Shown here piece by piece: positions 48,151 to 59,650 of a DNA stretch of 64,000 nt. This DNA is from Peromyscus leucopus (Eukaryota; Chordata; Mammalia; Rodentia; Cricetidae). The stretch is taken from positions 3,568,124 to 3,632,123 of the forward strand of contig NC_051082.1 in assembly GCF_004664715.2 (NCBI RefSeq), in the 5' to 3' direction. The translations under genes and the position numbers were made by a program. The notes under the pieces are model-generated. The model had not been told where the DNA came from. It searched no databases and worked only from the letters and a program-made list of their open reading frames with translations. Position 1 is the stretch's first letter. Every line of letters begins with the position of its first letter.

Positions 48151-50588
48151 TGGGTGGTGTGCAGAATCACACCCAGTGAGGGACTTGGACATGAGGGATG
48201 ACGACGTGGGTCCGGGGTCAGGGAGAACCTCCTTGGTCATCGGACTGGAGAAAAGAGTGTCTGCCAAGGTCAGAAATGGACAGCACCCCCTCCCGCTGCC
48301 CCGCTTTGGCCAACCCTCCTTCTCCTGGGGCCTCCCCTGGGAGAGGAGGGGGAGGGGGAGGGAAGGTGACTGGTCCCACCATGCTGACATGAGAAGGTGA
48401 GGGCCTCCCAGATGAGATAGGGCCTGCCTATAATCACAGCACTTAGGGGGGTCAGAAGTTCAAACCCAGTCTCAGCCAGCCTCTGCTGGAAAGGAAGGCC
48501 AAGGCTAGCCTGGGCTACATGAAACCCTGTCCACCCCCCCCACACACAAATGCTGGACGTGATAGCACACACCATTAATCCCAGCACTTGGGAAGCAAAG
48601 GCAAAGGAATCTCTTGTGTTCAAGGTCAGTCTGCTCTAGAGAGCAAGTTCCAGGCCAGCTAGGGCTGCACAGTGAGACCTTGTCAAAACAAAAACAAACA
48701 AAAAACCCCAAAGAAACAGGAAAATAACTAGACCCACACTTAGGTTTTTCCACTCGGCTATATTTGCTCTGAATAGAGCCACCTCTTCAGAAAACACTTA
48801 CAAGACACTTGGGCAACACTAAGCAGAGAACTCCCTGGGCAGGGGGGACACTCCCCCGAGGCCCAGCGCCAGGACAGGAGAAAACACAACACACAGACAT
48901 CAGCTGGTAAGTGGAATAAATACGAGGCACTCAGAACCACAAGCACACGCGCTCGGGAGGCACGACGCGGGTCGGAGGGAGATCTTGTGCTCTACTCCAC
49001 ACTGGCCAGTTACAAAAATAAATCAGGGTCAGGAGGTCCGGACCCGGCTGTGCTAAAATACCACCCCCTTGTGCCAGAGGCCCCGTGGCAAAACCAACGT
49101 TTATCGGACGACCCTTTCTCCTCCCATCGTGGGAAGCCGGGGCGGGGATCTGGCTGGGAGGCGACTGTGGTCACCGGGTGGCCTCCCTTCCTGCTGCCCT
49201 GGGCACACGTGGGGCTGTCCATGGAGATCCATTCAGGACTCTCTCTCTGTCCACCCTACCCGCTGGGTGGAGGGCAAAGGTTTTAACTCAGGAGGGCTGA
49301 CGAGAGAGGACATCACAAGCCTGCAGAGTTGGGGTTCAAGGCACCCCCTGGGGATGTTTCAAACAACTCATGTCTCCTCTCTATGAATTCCTACTTGCTA
49401 TTCCTTGATTGCCCCAGAGGATGTATGTAGGTCCTGGGGATGAGATTCTGTTATGACTCTTGATTTCTGCTGCACCCCCAGACCGCTCTACTGAGGGACA
49501 GTGGGCAGGTCCAAAAGCTCATTCGGGGTCGGTGTGTGGATCAGTGGGTCTTGGTATGAAGGTGTAGAGGAACCATTCTCAGCCCCAACCCTGGTCCCAG
49601 CTCACCATCATGGAACACAGACCAATCCCGCCACGGGCCAACCCCCGGCTCATCCCTCCTCTGTCCCGAGAGAACAAAGTGCTTAGAGAAGACTAGTGTA
49701 CCTGAGCAGGGCTTCCACAAACACACACATCTGCAGACTTCCACAAACACACACATCTGCAGGCTTCTGAGCCCAGGCCCACAGGTGATGGCTGTGAGGT
49801 CTCCCTTAGGGGAGGGTAGGAAGGGTCGGGTTCTCAGGAGTTCCTACCTCCCGCCTACAAACACTGCTTGGATCCCCAGGGCACTCACAGGATGCCTTCC
49901 TAAAAAAAAGAGTCTCCTGGCAGTGGGCAGAGAAAAGTCAGAAAACACAGAGTGTGAGATCTGACTCCAGCAGGGCTGTAGGAAGCCGTGTGCTTCTGAC
50001 AGGGCCATGGAACAGACCTCAGCATGAAGAGAACAGCTGGTAGCCCCTCCCCCAAGCCAGTGGTTCTCTGGTGGGGCACATCTGCTGTGCAGGGACATTT
50101 GGGTCACCTTGGGAGACGGTACGGGTGACATCCGGTGGTTCGAAGTCAGGGATGATGCTCAAAGACATCGGGGACTTCAAATGTGAGAAATGCCTAAGGG
50201 AGACCCTGCTCCAAGCCAGCCTGGCAGGAATGTTCGGGAACATCTTCAGAGGCCCTTCCTTGCCAGGTACAGAGGAAGCCCCAGAGGCCTCCTGTACAGA
50301 TGAGGGAGGAACAGGGGACAGAAGAGGAACAACAGGCCCGGAGGCCACCTCCACTTACCCACAACCCCAACTCCCAAGAGGGGGGAAATCCCAGTCTTGG
50401 GCAATCTTTGGTCAAACAGGAAAACGTAAGGCTGAGCCGGGCTCTTCTCTACCCCACCGCCCAACGGCCCAGGTCAAGAGTCTGGCTCTCTGTACAGAAG
50501 TCCGCACTGGTCCAACAGACGCAGGACCTCGTGCCGGGCTGCAGGAGGGGAAGGGGTGGACAGCAGGGATGCCTGCCGCTGCGGCCCC

Positions 50589-50677
50589 TCACTTGTTCTC
50601 GATCAGAATCTGCACTTTGTGCACCAGGTCCCGCGCCAGCTGCAGGATCTGCTTCGCATTGTGCCGCTCAGCCATTT
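50589..50677 (-). CDS. SGSM1: SGSM1 last coding exon (C-terminal tail)
   Basis: This is the final coding exon of SGSM1, a RUN/TBC protein of the Rab-GAP superfamily that acts on RAP and RAB small GTPases at membranes. On the minus strand a pyrimidine-rich stretch and CAG acceptor precede the exon. Two bases complete a Glu codon left open by the previous exon. The next 28 codons begin [10 protein letters not shown] and end QILIENK, followed by TGA at 50589-50591. The C-terminus matches the SGSM1 tail I know from mammals, with small substitutions. No minus-strand AATAAA was recognised just downstream, so the end of the 3' UTR is not marked. The catalytic arginine and glutamine fingers of the TBC domain lie in exons beyond this window. 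Confidence 0.96.
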
Positions 50678-52778
50678 CTGCAAGAGAAGACAGCCCTCGT
50701 GAGCGGCCGACTTGTGGGTCAGCCCCGGGAGGAGATCCCTGCGGCTCCTGGTGTGGACTCTAGGGGGTTCCCACCCCACAGAGTGACTCTGAGAGGAGGC
50801 ATGCACCTCCAGACTTTAGCTTCCCCAGCTGTAAAAAAATGATGGTCGCGACAGGAAGCCGTGGCACAACGTTACCATGGAAACGTAAAGAAGTGATGCT
50901 GGCTCAGAGTGTGTGCTAGGAGAAGGCTGTGTCTTCCACCTTTCCCCAAAGGTAGAATGTCTGTGAATTTACCTCACAAGGTCCGTGTCAGGCCAGGCAC
51001 AGCAGGGCCCACCTGTAATCCCAGCCCTGGGGCAGCTGAGACAGGAGGATTGAGAGTTGGAGGCCAGCCTGGGATACAGAGCAAGACTTTGTCTCAAAAA
51101 TAAAAGGTAGTATAAAGCCTGTGGCAGATTCTTCAAGAGTCTGTGGGGATGAGGAAAGCCATGGACCATGGAGATGAGAGAGGAAGAAACATCAAGGGCC
51201 ACACAAAATGCTGAGCTTCTCAAGGGCTTTGCACACAGCGGGATAATTGGAAGCTTGACCTTATCACAGAGAAACCATTTCCAAAAGAGAAAGAAGGCTA
51301 AGACCACAGTTCCTAAAGCAGCTGCTGAGGTACCTCTAGGGTTCCTAGTCAACTCGGGGACACTGTGGGCTGTGGAGCATTTGGAGGGGACCTCGGCAAC
51401 ACTCAGCCGCTGTCAGCTCCACACACATGGCTGGGATGAAAAAGCAAGGGCCATGTGAAAGTCTCAAGGAAGCAGGAAATGAGGGGGTGGTGGTGTGTAA
51501 CCCCATCATGAGGTGTGCAAAGCCGTGCACGGCCTGACAGGTGTGTATAGTCTACAACCAGTGATTTCACGAGGTGAGGGACGAAGGGAAGTGGGGTTTC
51601 CTTCAGGTGGTGTGGGGCAAACAGCTTCTGAGTGTTGAGCACAGGACAAAGGTGTCACACGGTTTGGACCTCACTCCTTACCACTGGGGACTTTGGCTTG
51701 CATGGGGTGCATACTGCAGAAAAGCTAGGGGTGCCCCGGACTGAGGAGGTTTGGGAACTTGGGGGTGTTGAGGCAGAAGGATTGGGCTGAGGTGTGGAAT
51801 GTGTCGGGTTCTCGATCACAGTTTCAAACTGAAACAAGCAAGATGTGCAACAGCAAAGGATGCTTAGTCAATTACAGGATAGTCACGCGGGTGTATACTG
51901 CAGCCCCGGAAAAGAATCTCGTGCGGTAATTTTTGAAACAGTAGATACAACTGGGTTCTGTGAACGGTAACTACAGAAAATAAACAGCCATGGGAAAGAA
52001 CGGATCGATAAGTGGAGGGTTAGGACAGTCCTTCGAGACCCAGGCCGGCCTTGAATCCACTGTGTAGCTGACGAGGACCTTGAACTTCTGATCAGTTGAG
52101 GTTCTTTTTTCAAATTTAATTGAGTTTTTTGAGGATTTCATTCATGAGTACTATATTTACATAATTTCTACCTCTTGCTCCCCACCCCAATTCCTTTCAA
52201 ATTCCTGGCCAAGAATAATTATTATTGTTACATATGTGTGTGCCTATGGGTGTGCATATAAGTACTTCCTGCTGAGTCCATTTATATGCATGTGTTTAGG
52301 GCTGATCATTTGAGACTGGGTAACCTAACAGGGGGGCTCATCCCTGGGGAAGACGGATACTCTCTCAGCCACCATTGATTGCCCGTAGCTCTTCATCTAG
52401 AGGTGGCGGCCTTGCGGGTTTTCACCGGTCCTTGCTGGCTTGTCAACAGGGGCTGTCACTGCTCTGGTCTTGTGTAGGTGAGCAATCCTTTTAGATTTCA
52501 GGGGTGCAGCTCCCCTATCATATACAGAAGACACGATCTCACAGCAGACATTCTGGTCCTCAGAAATAGCCTTTCACAGAACCCAAAACGTCTTCATGAT
52601 AAAAGTCCTAGAGAGAGTAGGACTCAGAGGACTTGTCTCTCCGTGATAAAGGCTCTACAGGAGAGACCCACAGCCAACCTCATCTAAGTGGAGAAAAACT
52701 CAAAGCCACCCCACTGAAATCAGGAAGGAGAGCACTGTCCACTGTTCCTCCTCCTCCTCCCTTTTTCTTTTCTTGATT
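50678..52778 (-). other. SGSM1: SGSM1 intron, first part
   Basis: B1-like copy at 50,990-51,108 (+). At about 52,090-52,480 there is AT-rich sequence resembling old LINE 3' sequence. Nothing else recognised. Confidence 0.45.
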
Positions 52779-53186
52779 TTTTGAGACAGGGTTTCTCTGT
52801 GTAGCCCTGGCTGTCCTAGAACTCACTCTGTAGCCCAGGCTGGCCTCAAACTCACAGAGATCTGCCTGCCTCTGACTCCTGAGTGCTGGGATTCAAGGCA
52901 TGCGCCGCCACCACCGCCACCGCCTGGCTTCCCCACTCTTTTTCGATGTGTACTTTAAGCACTAGCTGGGGTAAGAGTCCAGAGAAGGAAAGTAAATGGA
53001 CACAAACTAAAGAAGCCAAACTAAGCCAGGCAGTGGTGGCATATGTCTTGAATCCCAGCACTTGGGAGGCAGAGGCAGGTGGATCTCTGTGAGTTTGAGG
53101 CTAGCCTGGTCTACAGAGTGAGATCCAGGACAGCCAGAGCTGCACAGAGAAAACCTGTCTCAAAAAACAAACAAACAAAAAAAGAA
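52779..53186. mobile_element. Inverted pair of B1 SINEs
   Basis: A reverse B1 (52,779-52,930) and a forward B1 (53,034-53,186) face each other across about 100 bp. Both contain well-kept cores (GAGACAGGGTTTCTCTGTGT and its complement region), so intronic SGSM1 RNA can fold into a duplex of over 100 bp. Confidence 0.85.
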
Positions 53187-53987
53187 GTCCAACTATTCTT
53201 ATTTGCAGATGACGCTGCACTGTATATAAGACATGCTAAACATTTTACCACAAAACTTCTAGAGATGATCAACACTTTCAGCAATGTGGCAGGACACCTA
53301 ATGAACTTACAGCATCAGCAGCCTTCCTACAGCAAATACTCTGAAAGAGATCATGGACACACTCCCCCTGACAACATCTTCAAAGAAAGTCAAATATCCG
53401 GGAATAAACCTAACCAAACAGGTGAAGGACCTCTACAACAAAACTCTTTAAACTTCTGAAGAAAGGCTGAGAAAGACCCCAGAAAACAGAAAGACCTCTC
53501 CCCCATGCTCTTGGATTAGTAGAATCAACACTGTGAAAAATGACACCTTTATCAAGAGCAGTTTACAGATTTGGTGAAATCCCAATCCAAACCCCCATCC
53601 CATTCTTCACAAAAGTGGAAAGAAACATTCTAAAACCCACAAGGAACCACAAAGTCCCTGGATAGCCAAAGCAACCCAGATCAGAATGAACAATGCTGGG
53701 GGGTGGGGTGGATTAACATTCAGGTTTCAGAATATATTACAGAGCCACAGTAATAAAAACAGCTTGGTCCTATTAAAAAAATGGAACAAAACAGAAGACC
53801 CAGGCATGACTGCAAATATGTCCAGCCATGTAAAATAATTGACAAAGACCCAAAAGCATACATCGGGGAAAAGAGTGTCTTCAATCCACGTCCCTGGGAG
53901 AACTGGGTGTCCATATGCAGAAGAACGAAATTAGAACCATATCAATCACCCTACACAAAACTAACTTTAAATGGATCAAAGACCTTG

Positions 53988-54722
53988 TGCTGGATACTTT
54001 TATGTCAACTTGGCCCAAGCTACAGGCATCCTCGACTGAGAAAGTGCCTCCATAAGATCAGGATGTAGGCAAGCCTGTAAGGCATTTTCTTAATTAGTGA
54101 TGGATGGGTGTCTTAGGGTTTCTATTGCTGTGAAGAGACACCGTGGCCATGAAAGAAAACATGTAATTGGGGTGGTAGCTTACAGTTCAGAGGTTCAGTC
54201 CATTATCATGGTGGGGAGTGTGGCAGCGTGCAGGCAGACATGGTGCTGGCTGCCTCTTGATCAGAAGGCAACAGGAAGTGGATTGTGACACTGGGAGCAG
54301 CTTGAGCATAGGAGACCTCAAAGCCCACCCCTACCCTGACACACTTCCCCCAACAAGGCCACACCTACTCCAACAAAGCCACATCTAATAGTGCCACTCC
54401 CTTTGGGGACGATTTTCTTTTAAATGACCACGGGGGGGGGGGGGGGGCAGCCCATTGTGGGTGGTGCCATCCCTGGGCTGCTGGTCCTGGGTTCTGTAAG
54501 AAAGCAGGCTGAGCAAGCCATGAGGAGCAAACCATGAGAAGCAGCACCCTCCACGGCCTCTGCATCAGCTCCTGCCTCCAGGTCCCTGCCCTGCTTGAGT
54601 TCCTGTCCTGACTCCCTTCAGTGATGGACTGTGCTGTAGGACCATAAGCTGAATTAACCCTTTCCTCCCAAGTTGCTTTGGTCTTGGTGTTTCATCACAG
54701 CAAAAGAAACCCTAACTAAGAC
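53988..54722 (+). mobile_element. Repeat family C, copy 3, split by a second element
   Basis: Left part 53,988-54,108 and right part about 54,447-54,722 match 8,506-8,904. The interruption at 54,109-54,446 starts TGTCTTAGGGTTTCTATTGC, contains GTGCAGGCAGACATGGTGCT, and ends in a 17-G run. Confidence 0.7.
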
Positions 54723-54774
54723 AAACTTCAGTGTAAAGCTTGAAATACCAAAACTGCTAGAAGAAAGCATAGTC

Positions 54775-54840
54775 AGAGCGCTTGCCTAGCAAGCACAAGG
54801 CCCTGGGTTCGATCCTCAGCTCCAAAAAAAAAAAAAAAAA
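54775..54840 (+). mobile_element. ID SINE
   Basis: GCGCTTGCCTAGCAAGCACA, then GGTTCGATCCTCAGCTCC and a pure A tail of about 18. The 5' end is shortened. The clean tail suggests fairly recent insertion. Confidence 0.85.
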
Positions 54841-55074
54841 GGACTTCCTGAATAGGACTCCATTTGCTTAAGAATTAAGGTCAACAATTGACAGGTGGGA
54901 CCTCGTGAAACTGAAAAGCTTCTGCACAGCCAAGAAAACAACCACTGAGTGAAGAAGCAGCCCGCAGAGTGGGAGGGAGTCTTCGCCGCTAATTCATCTG
55001 ATTAATTAAAAAAGGGGGCTTAGACCTGCACAGAGAGTTCTTGAGAGGAGAAATAAAAATGGCTTGCCAGGCAT

Positions 55075-55222
55075 TGGTGGCGCACACCTTTAATCCCAGC
55101 ACTCGGGAGGCAGAGCCAGGTGGATCTCTGTGAGTTCGAGGCCAGCCTGGGCTACAGAGTGAGTTCCAGGAAAGGCAACAAAGCTACACAGAGAAACCCT
55201 GTCTCAAAAAACCAAAATAATG

Positions 55223-55252
<30 letters not shown>
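55075..55252 (+). mobile_element. B1 SINE with (AAT)n tail
   Basis: GCCAGGCATTGGTGGCGCAC, TTTAATCCCAGCACTCGGGA, and a tail grown into (AAT)n at 55,217-55,250. Confidence 0.9.
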
Positions 55253-55255
<3 letters not shown>

Positions 55256-55660
55256 AGGCTAAGAAGTATTTAAGACAAAGTTCGTCATCCCTAGCAATTA
55301 GGAAAATGCAAATCAAAACAACTTAGATTTCATTTTGCCCCAGTCAGAACAGCAAAGATCAATGGAACAGCAGACCACAAATGCTGGAGAGGATGTGGGG
55401 GTTCGGGCTCATTCTCTGTTGGTGGGAATGCAGACTGGCCCAGCCACTCTGGAAACCAGTATAGAGAATTCTCAAAAACCTGAAAATAAATCTGCTCTCT
55501 GACTCAGTTAGATCACTCCTTGGCATATGCCCAAAGGATTCAACATCACGTTCCGCAGACATGTGCTCAGCCATGGTCCTTGCTGCTCTACTCACAACAG
55601 CCAGAAAATAGAAACAACACAAACCTTCTGCACCTGATGACAGATAATGAAAATACATAC

Positions 55661-56927
55661 TTCAGACCTTCTTGTGTTTATTTCCCGGCTGCACTGCCAC
55701 ACCCGGTTTGTTTGGGTGTGGTGGTGCTGGGCTTCTCACACACTGCAAACAATCAACTGAGTCACATCTCCAGCCCAGGGGCTGCTTTTGTTTGTTTAAC
55801 AACTGCACTGAATCTCTGTGGCTTCCTGGTTGGTTTCTGGTGCTGGTGAAACTCACAAAGTCTGCCGATGTTAATTTCTTAGTTTTGGTGTTGAACATTC
55901 CAGAAACACGTAAATCAGCAACAGAAATGAAGGAAACTAAGAAATGACACCACTTGGTTCCATATCTAACTTTCCTAGTAAATTTAAAAAAAAAAGTCCT
56001 AAATTTAAAATTTTAGTAGATGACTAAAATCCAAACTTACTCCAAAAGAAAAAGCTGACTTGAAAGAGACCTAGCAATGTGGCTGAGGTGGGTCTCGGGT
56101 GGTTTTCTTCTCCTTCTGGAACCTCCTTTGGTCTTTACGTTTTGGGGTGAGATGCCAGGGGTGAAGCCCAGAGCCTAGTGTTTGCAGTGCTCTGTGATGG
56201 AGCCGCAAACCAGCCCTCGTTTTTAGCATTTAATTACCCTGTAAGTGGCAATAACACCAGCAATTGCCTTGCTTATTGGGCCCCTCCCGGGGATAGGTAC
56301 CTGTGAAGGACTTTTCCATATCTCGTCATTAATTCTCGGGACTTCCCTTGAGGGAAGAGGTGTTTGCAGCATTTTTCCCCTGAAGAACTGAGGCCCAGAA
56401 CATGACGTCATTTAGACAAGGCCACACTCGGTGGCCCGCTGGGACCAAACTCTAAGCACCTATTCCTTGCCACTCCAAGAGCATCCCTCTGCCCGCTTTC
56501 CCTACCCACGATCTCCTGTGGGGCAGACCTTGATATTTCATGGATGAAGTAGATATTCAGAGGTCGGGTAGTACCTTGTCACAGCACAGCTAACCAGTGG
56601 CAGAGCCAGGTGCTGCCCCCGAACCTCAGCATGGAGAAAAGCACCTGGACTGGAGCATGTTGAGATCCCAGCAGGTCCCTTGATATGGCACTAAGAGGGC
56701 ACAGAGGACTGGGGACAGGCTCAGTGGGTAAGGGCACTTGCTGTGCAAGCGGAGAACATAGGTTCAGGTCCCAGCACTCAAGTGTTATGTGCATGCCCTG
56801 GTGAGCTGTGGAGGCAGCAGGGTGGAGGCAGGGGAATGACTGGGGCTTGTCAAGCTGCTGGCATCTGGAGCCCCGTACCTGGGGAGCCCCACCTCCCAGT
56901 CCCGCGCCCAGCCCCGCCCCTTGGTAC
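55661..56927 (-). other. SGSM1: SGSM1 intron, part next to the penultimate exon
   Basis: Reverse MIR-like relics at about 56,385-56,440 and 56,540-56,615, and a B3-like copy at 56,712-56,850 (+). Otherwise not recognised. Confidence 0.4.
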
Positions 56928-57095
56928 CGTTGAAGAACTTGATGATGTCTGTGAAGTCCATGTTGTTCTCCAGGATGATGTCTCGGTAGACCTCCACCAG
57001 GGCCAGCGCGATGAACAGCACATAGTGGGCAGAGGACACGTGCTTAGCTGCCCAGATAGTCTCCCACACGGAGAAAACGTCGTCATAGACCAGCT
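56928..57095 (-). CDS. SGSM1: SGSM1 penultimate coding exon, end of TBC domain
   Basis: This 168-bp exon encodes the last helices of the TBC (Rab-GAP) domain. Readable pieces include [39 protein letters not shown] and [10 protein letters not shown]. It begins after a CAG acceptor with two bases that finish a Glu codon started in the upstream exon. It ends with one base (G) before a GT donor at 56926-56927, and that base joins AA of the last exon to give Glu-Met. Phase agreement on both sides and near-perfect family identity make the call secure. No stop or frameshift is present. Confidence 0.97.
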
Positions 57096-57477
57096 CTGCG
57101 GGACATGACACACATGAGCATAGGATCTGGTCCAGGACAGGGTGCAGGACCAGTCTTCCCTGCAAGTGTCCCACTTCCCTAGGTGACAGTCCCAGACCAG
57201 CCCTGCGCTCATGCAGCAGGTAGACTTCAGGCTGGTGGCAAGACACTCAGACCCTGCCACCCGACCCTCAAAGCCCGAGTTTCCCCATTTATGGACTTGG
57301 TCTAAGGTGCCTGTGTGAGGAATCTGAGAGGTGTGGGTTTGATTGCCATGGACCTGTCTCTGACCTGCCCACACTACTGTCTTTCCTCTCCTTCAGCAAT
57401 GTTCATGTGTGGCTCTCAGTGGCCGAGTACACAGGCAGGCTGGCTGCTGCCTCAGGGCGATGGAAGAGCCGTGAAGA

Positions 57478-57969
57478 CAGTGGTTCTCAACCTTCCTAAT
57501 GCTGCAACCCTCTAATACAGTTCCTCATGGTGTGGTGACACCCGTCCATTATTTTTGTTGCTACTTCATAACTGTAATTTTGCTACTGTTATAAGTTGTG
57601 ATGTAAATACCTGATATACACCTGATATATATTGAACATGCAAATTGAACATAATTAAAGCATAGTGATTAATCACAAAAACAGTATGTAATTATATTTT
57701 GTGAAATATTTATTTCTAACTACAAATAGATGAAATTTTATCTTGAAGCACAGTGTAGCATGGGTAGCAGTCTTAATGTAACAACAGTAAACCTACATGG
57801 CTACATTTTGCAACAGTATGCGCAAAAAATCAGCATCAGTGCCAAGATTGAGATTGCTTCTCCAGTTCCTAAAACCATTGGAAATATGTTTTCAGATGTG
57901 TTAGGGCAACCCCTGTAAAAGGGTCGGTCAACTCCATAGGGGTCACAACCCACATGTCGAGAACCCCTG
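57478..57969 (+). mobile_element. URR1-type hAT (Charlie-group) non-autonomous transposon
   Basis: Begins CAGTGGTTCTCAACCTTCC and ends with an inverted counterpart GTCGAGAACCCCTG. Internal AGTTCCTCATGGTGTGGTGA and TTGCTACTTCATAACTGTAA are URR1 landmarks. Flanks CGTGAAGA and CCTTAAGA match at 6 of 8 positions, as expected for an aged 8-bp target duplication. It is 492 bp long, with extra AT-rich interior beyond short URR1 copies. Confidence 0.85.
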
Positions 57970-58419
57970 CCTTAAGAGCAAGACTACCAAGTCCAGTAGG
58001 CTGGCATTGGGTCCCAACCCTTCACTAACCAGCCAGGGGCTGCTGGCTGGTGCTGTCCCTTTCCAGCCTCTCCACACCTCACCTTTGCGTGGGACCTACC
58101 TGCTGGTCACAGTAAAGGAGCAGAGATGCCATGGTCAGTGGTACTGCACAGCGCGGGGTAGGTGGTTAACACCGCCACACAGATCAAGTGTTCCCAGCCC
58201 CACCCCAGGTTTGCATGATGGCATGCATTCAGAGGGGACATCCCTTCTGGGTCCATCGTGAAATATGCTTGAAGTCCCCTCAACTGAAGAGTTCTTGGTC
58301 TCTGCTGAGCAGGAAGGCAGGAGGGAGGGACTAGGCCCCAGAGAGGGGCGGAACCAAGCTTGGGCCCTGGCTCCCCTATTCCTAGCTCCATATTTGACTT
58401 CTTAAGTTTCCTCATCTAT

Positions 58420-58452
<33 letters not shown>

Positions 58453-59270
58453 CATGTGCAACTGTATGTGCATGTCTGTGGAGGTGAGATGTTGATGTCA
58501 ATGTCCTCCTCTATTGACCTCACCTCACGGAGCCCAGAGCTCACCGATTTGGCTGGGCTGGCTGGCCTCACGGAGCCCAGAGCTCACTGATTTGGCTGGG
58601 CTGGCTGGCCTCACGGAGCCCAGAGCTCACCGATTTGGCTGGGCTGGCTGGCCTCAGGGCCCAGAGCTCACTGATTTGGCTGGCTGGCTGGCCAGAGCTC
58701 AAAGCAGCTCTTGTGGCCACCTTGCGTCTGCTCCCCAGCACTGAATCACAGACATGCCACATGCATGGCTGCACTTGGCTTTCCAAATTTTTTAAATTAT
58801 TAAGTTAGGGGGACACACAGCACAGCACATGTGTGGGGGTCAGAGGACAACTTGCAAGACTAGGTTCTCTCTTTTAATCAAATAGGTTCCAAGGATCAAA
58901 CTCAGGTCATCTGGCTCGATGGCAAGTGCCTTTACCGTCCCAACAGCCGCAGCCTGGCTTTTTGTTTGCATGCTGGGATCTGAACTCAGGACCTTATGCT
59001 TGTTCAGGTACTTTATTGCCTGAGATATCTCCCAAGCCCCTGAAACAGGATTTTTTTTTTTTTTTGGTTTTTTTTTAGCAGGTTTCTTGTTACTTTGCAC
59101 TTTCTGGAACTCATTTACCAGCTGGCTCGAATCACAGATCGACTGGCTCTGCTCCCGATGCTGGATTAAGGCGTGAGCCCCGCCCCACGCCTGCTGAAAC
59201 AGGGATTTTATGGCTTCTACTGCATAGCCATTTTGTGGTAAGACATGTGCCAAGATGACTGTGCAAATGT
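57970..59270 (-). other. SGSM1: SGSM1 intron with minisatellite and B3-like SINE
   Basis: (GT)n 58,421-58,451, the 43-bp minisatellite, a reverse B3-like copy 58,800-58,970, and a T tract at 59,051-59,073. No other exon was found. Confidence 0.45.
58523..58691. repeat. Minisatellite, 43-bp unit, four units
   Basis: Three units beginning CCTCACGGAGCCCAGAGCTC and closing GGCTGGGCTGGCTGG, and a fourth shortened by 3 bp. Confidence 0.9.
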
Positions 59271-59416
59271 TCTGTGGTGATATATTGTGTACTCCAATAT
59301 ATAAGACACAAGGAAACAGGGACTCGCTTTCTTCAGGCTGAGGATTTCATAGAGGCAAGCTAGTGGCTGGCTCTGTCCCCAGGTAAACTTTATTGGGGTA
59401 CACAATACATCACCAC
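59271..59416. mobile_element. LTR family B fragments in inverted orientation
   Basis: TGTGGTGATATATTGTGTAC (from 59,273, plus) and, on the minus strand from 59,416, TGGTGATGTATTGTGTACCC face each other. Both resemble the family B LTR start at 30,285. The right copy continues into the CAGAGCCAGCCACTAG part of the LTR. Confidence 0.65.
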
Positions 59417-59553
59417 GATGTTCTCTCTTCTGCCGCCTTTACCCCGGTGCCCTTCACTCCCGTGTCCTCTTCAGCCTCCACTTCCCCATCATAGCCACCC
59501 CAGAAATCCTACTGTAAGGACTCGGGGACGAGCCCGCGGGTGGTGGTCCATAC

Positions 59554-59650
59554 CTCGTTTGAAATCCAGCAGGAACCAACGGTAGCAGAAATAGAAGTGG
59601 GTGTAGTCCCCGTTCTGATGCATCAGCTCGAAGAGCTCCGAGTCCAGGAT
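59554..59650 (-). CDS. SGSM1: SGSM1 exon, TBC domain
   Basis: This 97-bp exon starts [19 protein letters not shown] and ends WFLLDFKR plus one base. The acceptor is the CAG after a CT-rich run at 59651-59670. Reading further upstream in the same frame is open but does not fit the family and breaks phase with the preceding exon. Joining here gives the expected [13 protein letters not shown] junction. The donor is GTATGG. The segment contains the conserved F-Y-F-C-Y-R-W block of TBC domains, which packs near the GTPase-binding groove. Confidence 0.97.

Larger units (their letters stand above)
46038..50588. other. Convergent intergenic region, probably including the SGSM1 3' UTR
   Basis: Reverse B4/RSINE-like copy 47,325-47,505, minisatellite 47,822-48,150, B1-like copies 48,420-48,530 and 48,550-48,690, and a 25-bp duplication at 49,708-49,762. 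Sequence between 48,870 and 50,588 is largely free of SINEs, as would fit a 3' UTR. No polyadenylation signal was confirmed. Confidence 0.45.
53187..55660 (+). mobile_element. L1 fragment (ORF2 3' end) with nested insertions
   Basis: The L1 parts are 53,187-53,987, 54,723-54,774, 54,840-55,074 and 55,253-55,660. The first includes TTCTTATTTGCAGATGACGC, the reverse-transcriptase A/F-A-D-D region, and later CCGGGAATAAACCTAACCAA. Frames are broken by many stops. The gaps are filled by a family C repeat with another element inside it, an ID SINE and a B1 SINE. L1 sequence resumes on each side without apparent loss. Dead copy. Confidence 0.8.

Noticed and set aside
53079..53459. 126-codon plus-strand frame.
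   Set aside because: It begins in a B1 tail and continues into decayed L1 ORF2; not a cellular gene.
58840..59253. 137-codon minus-strand frame with a Lys-rich segment.
   Set aside because: The Lys run is the translated T tract of a SINE tail, and the rest overlaps B3-like and LTR fragments.
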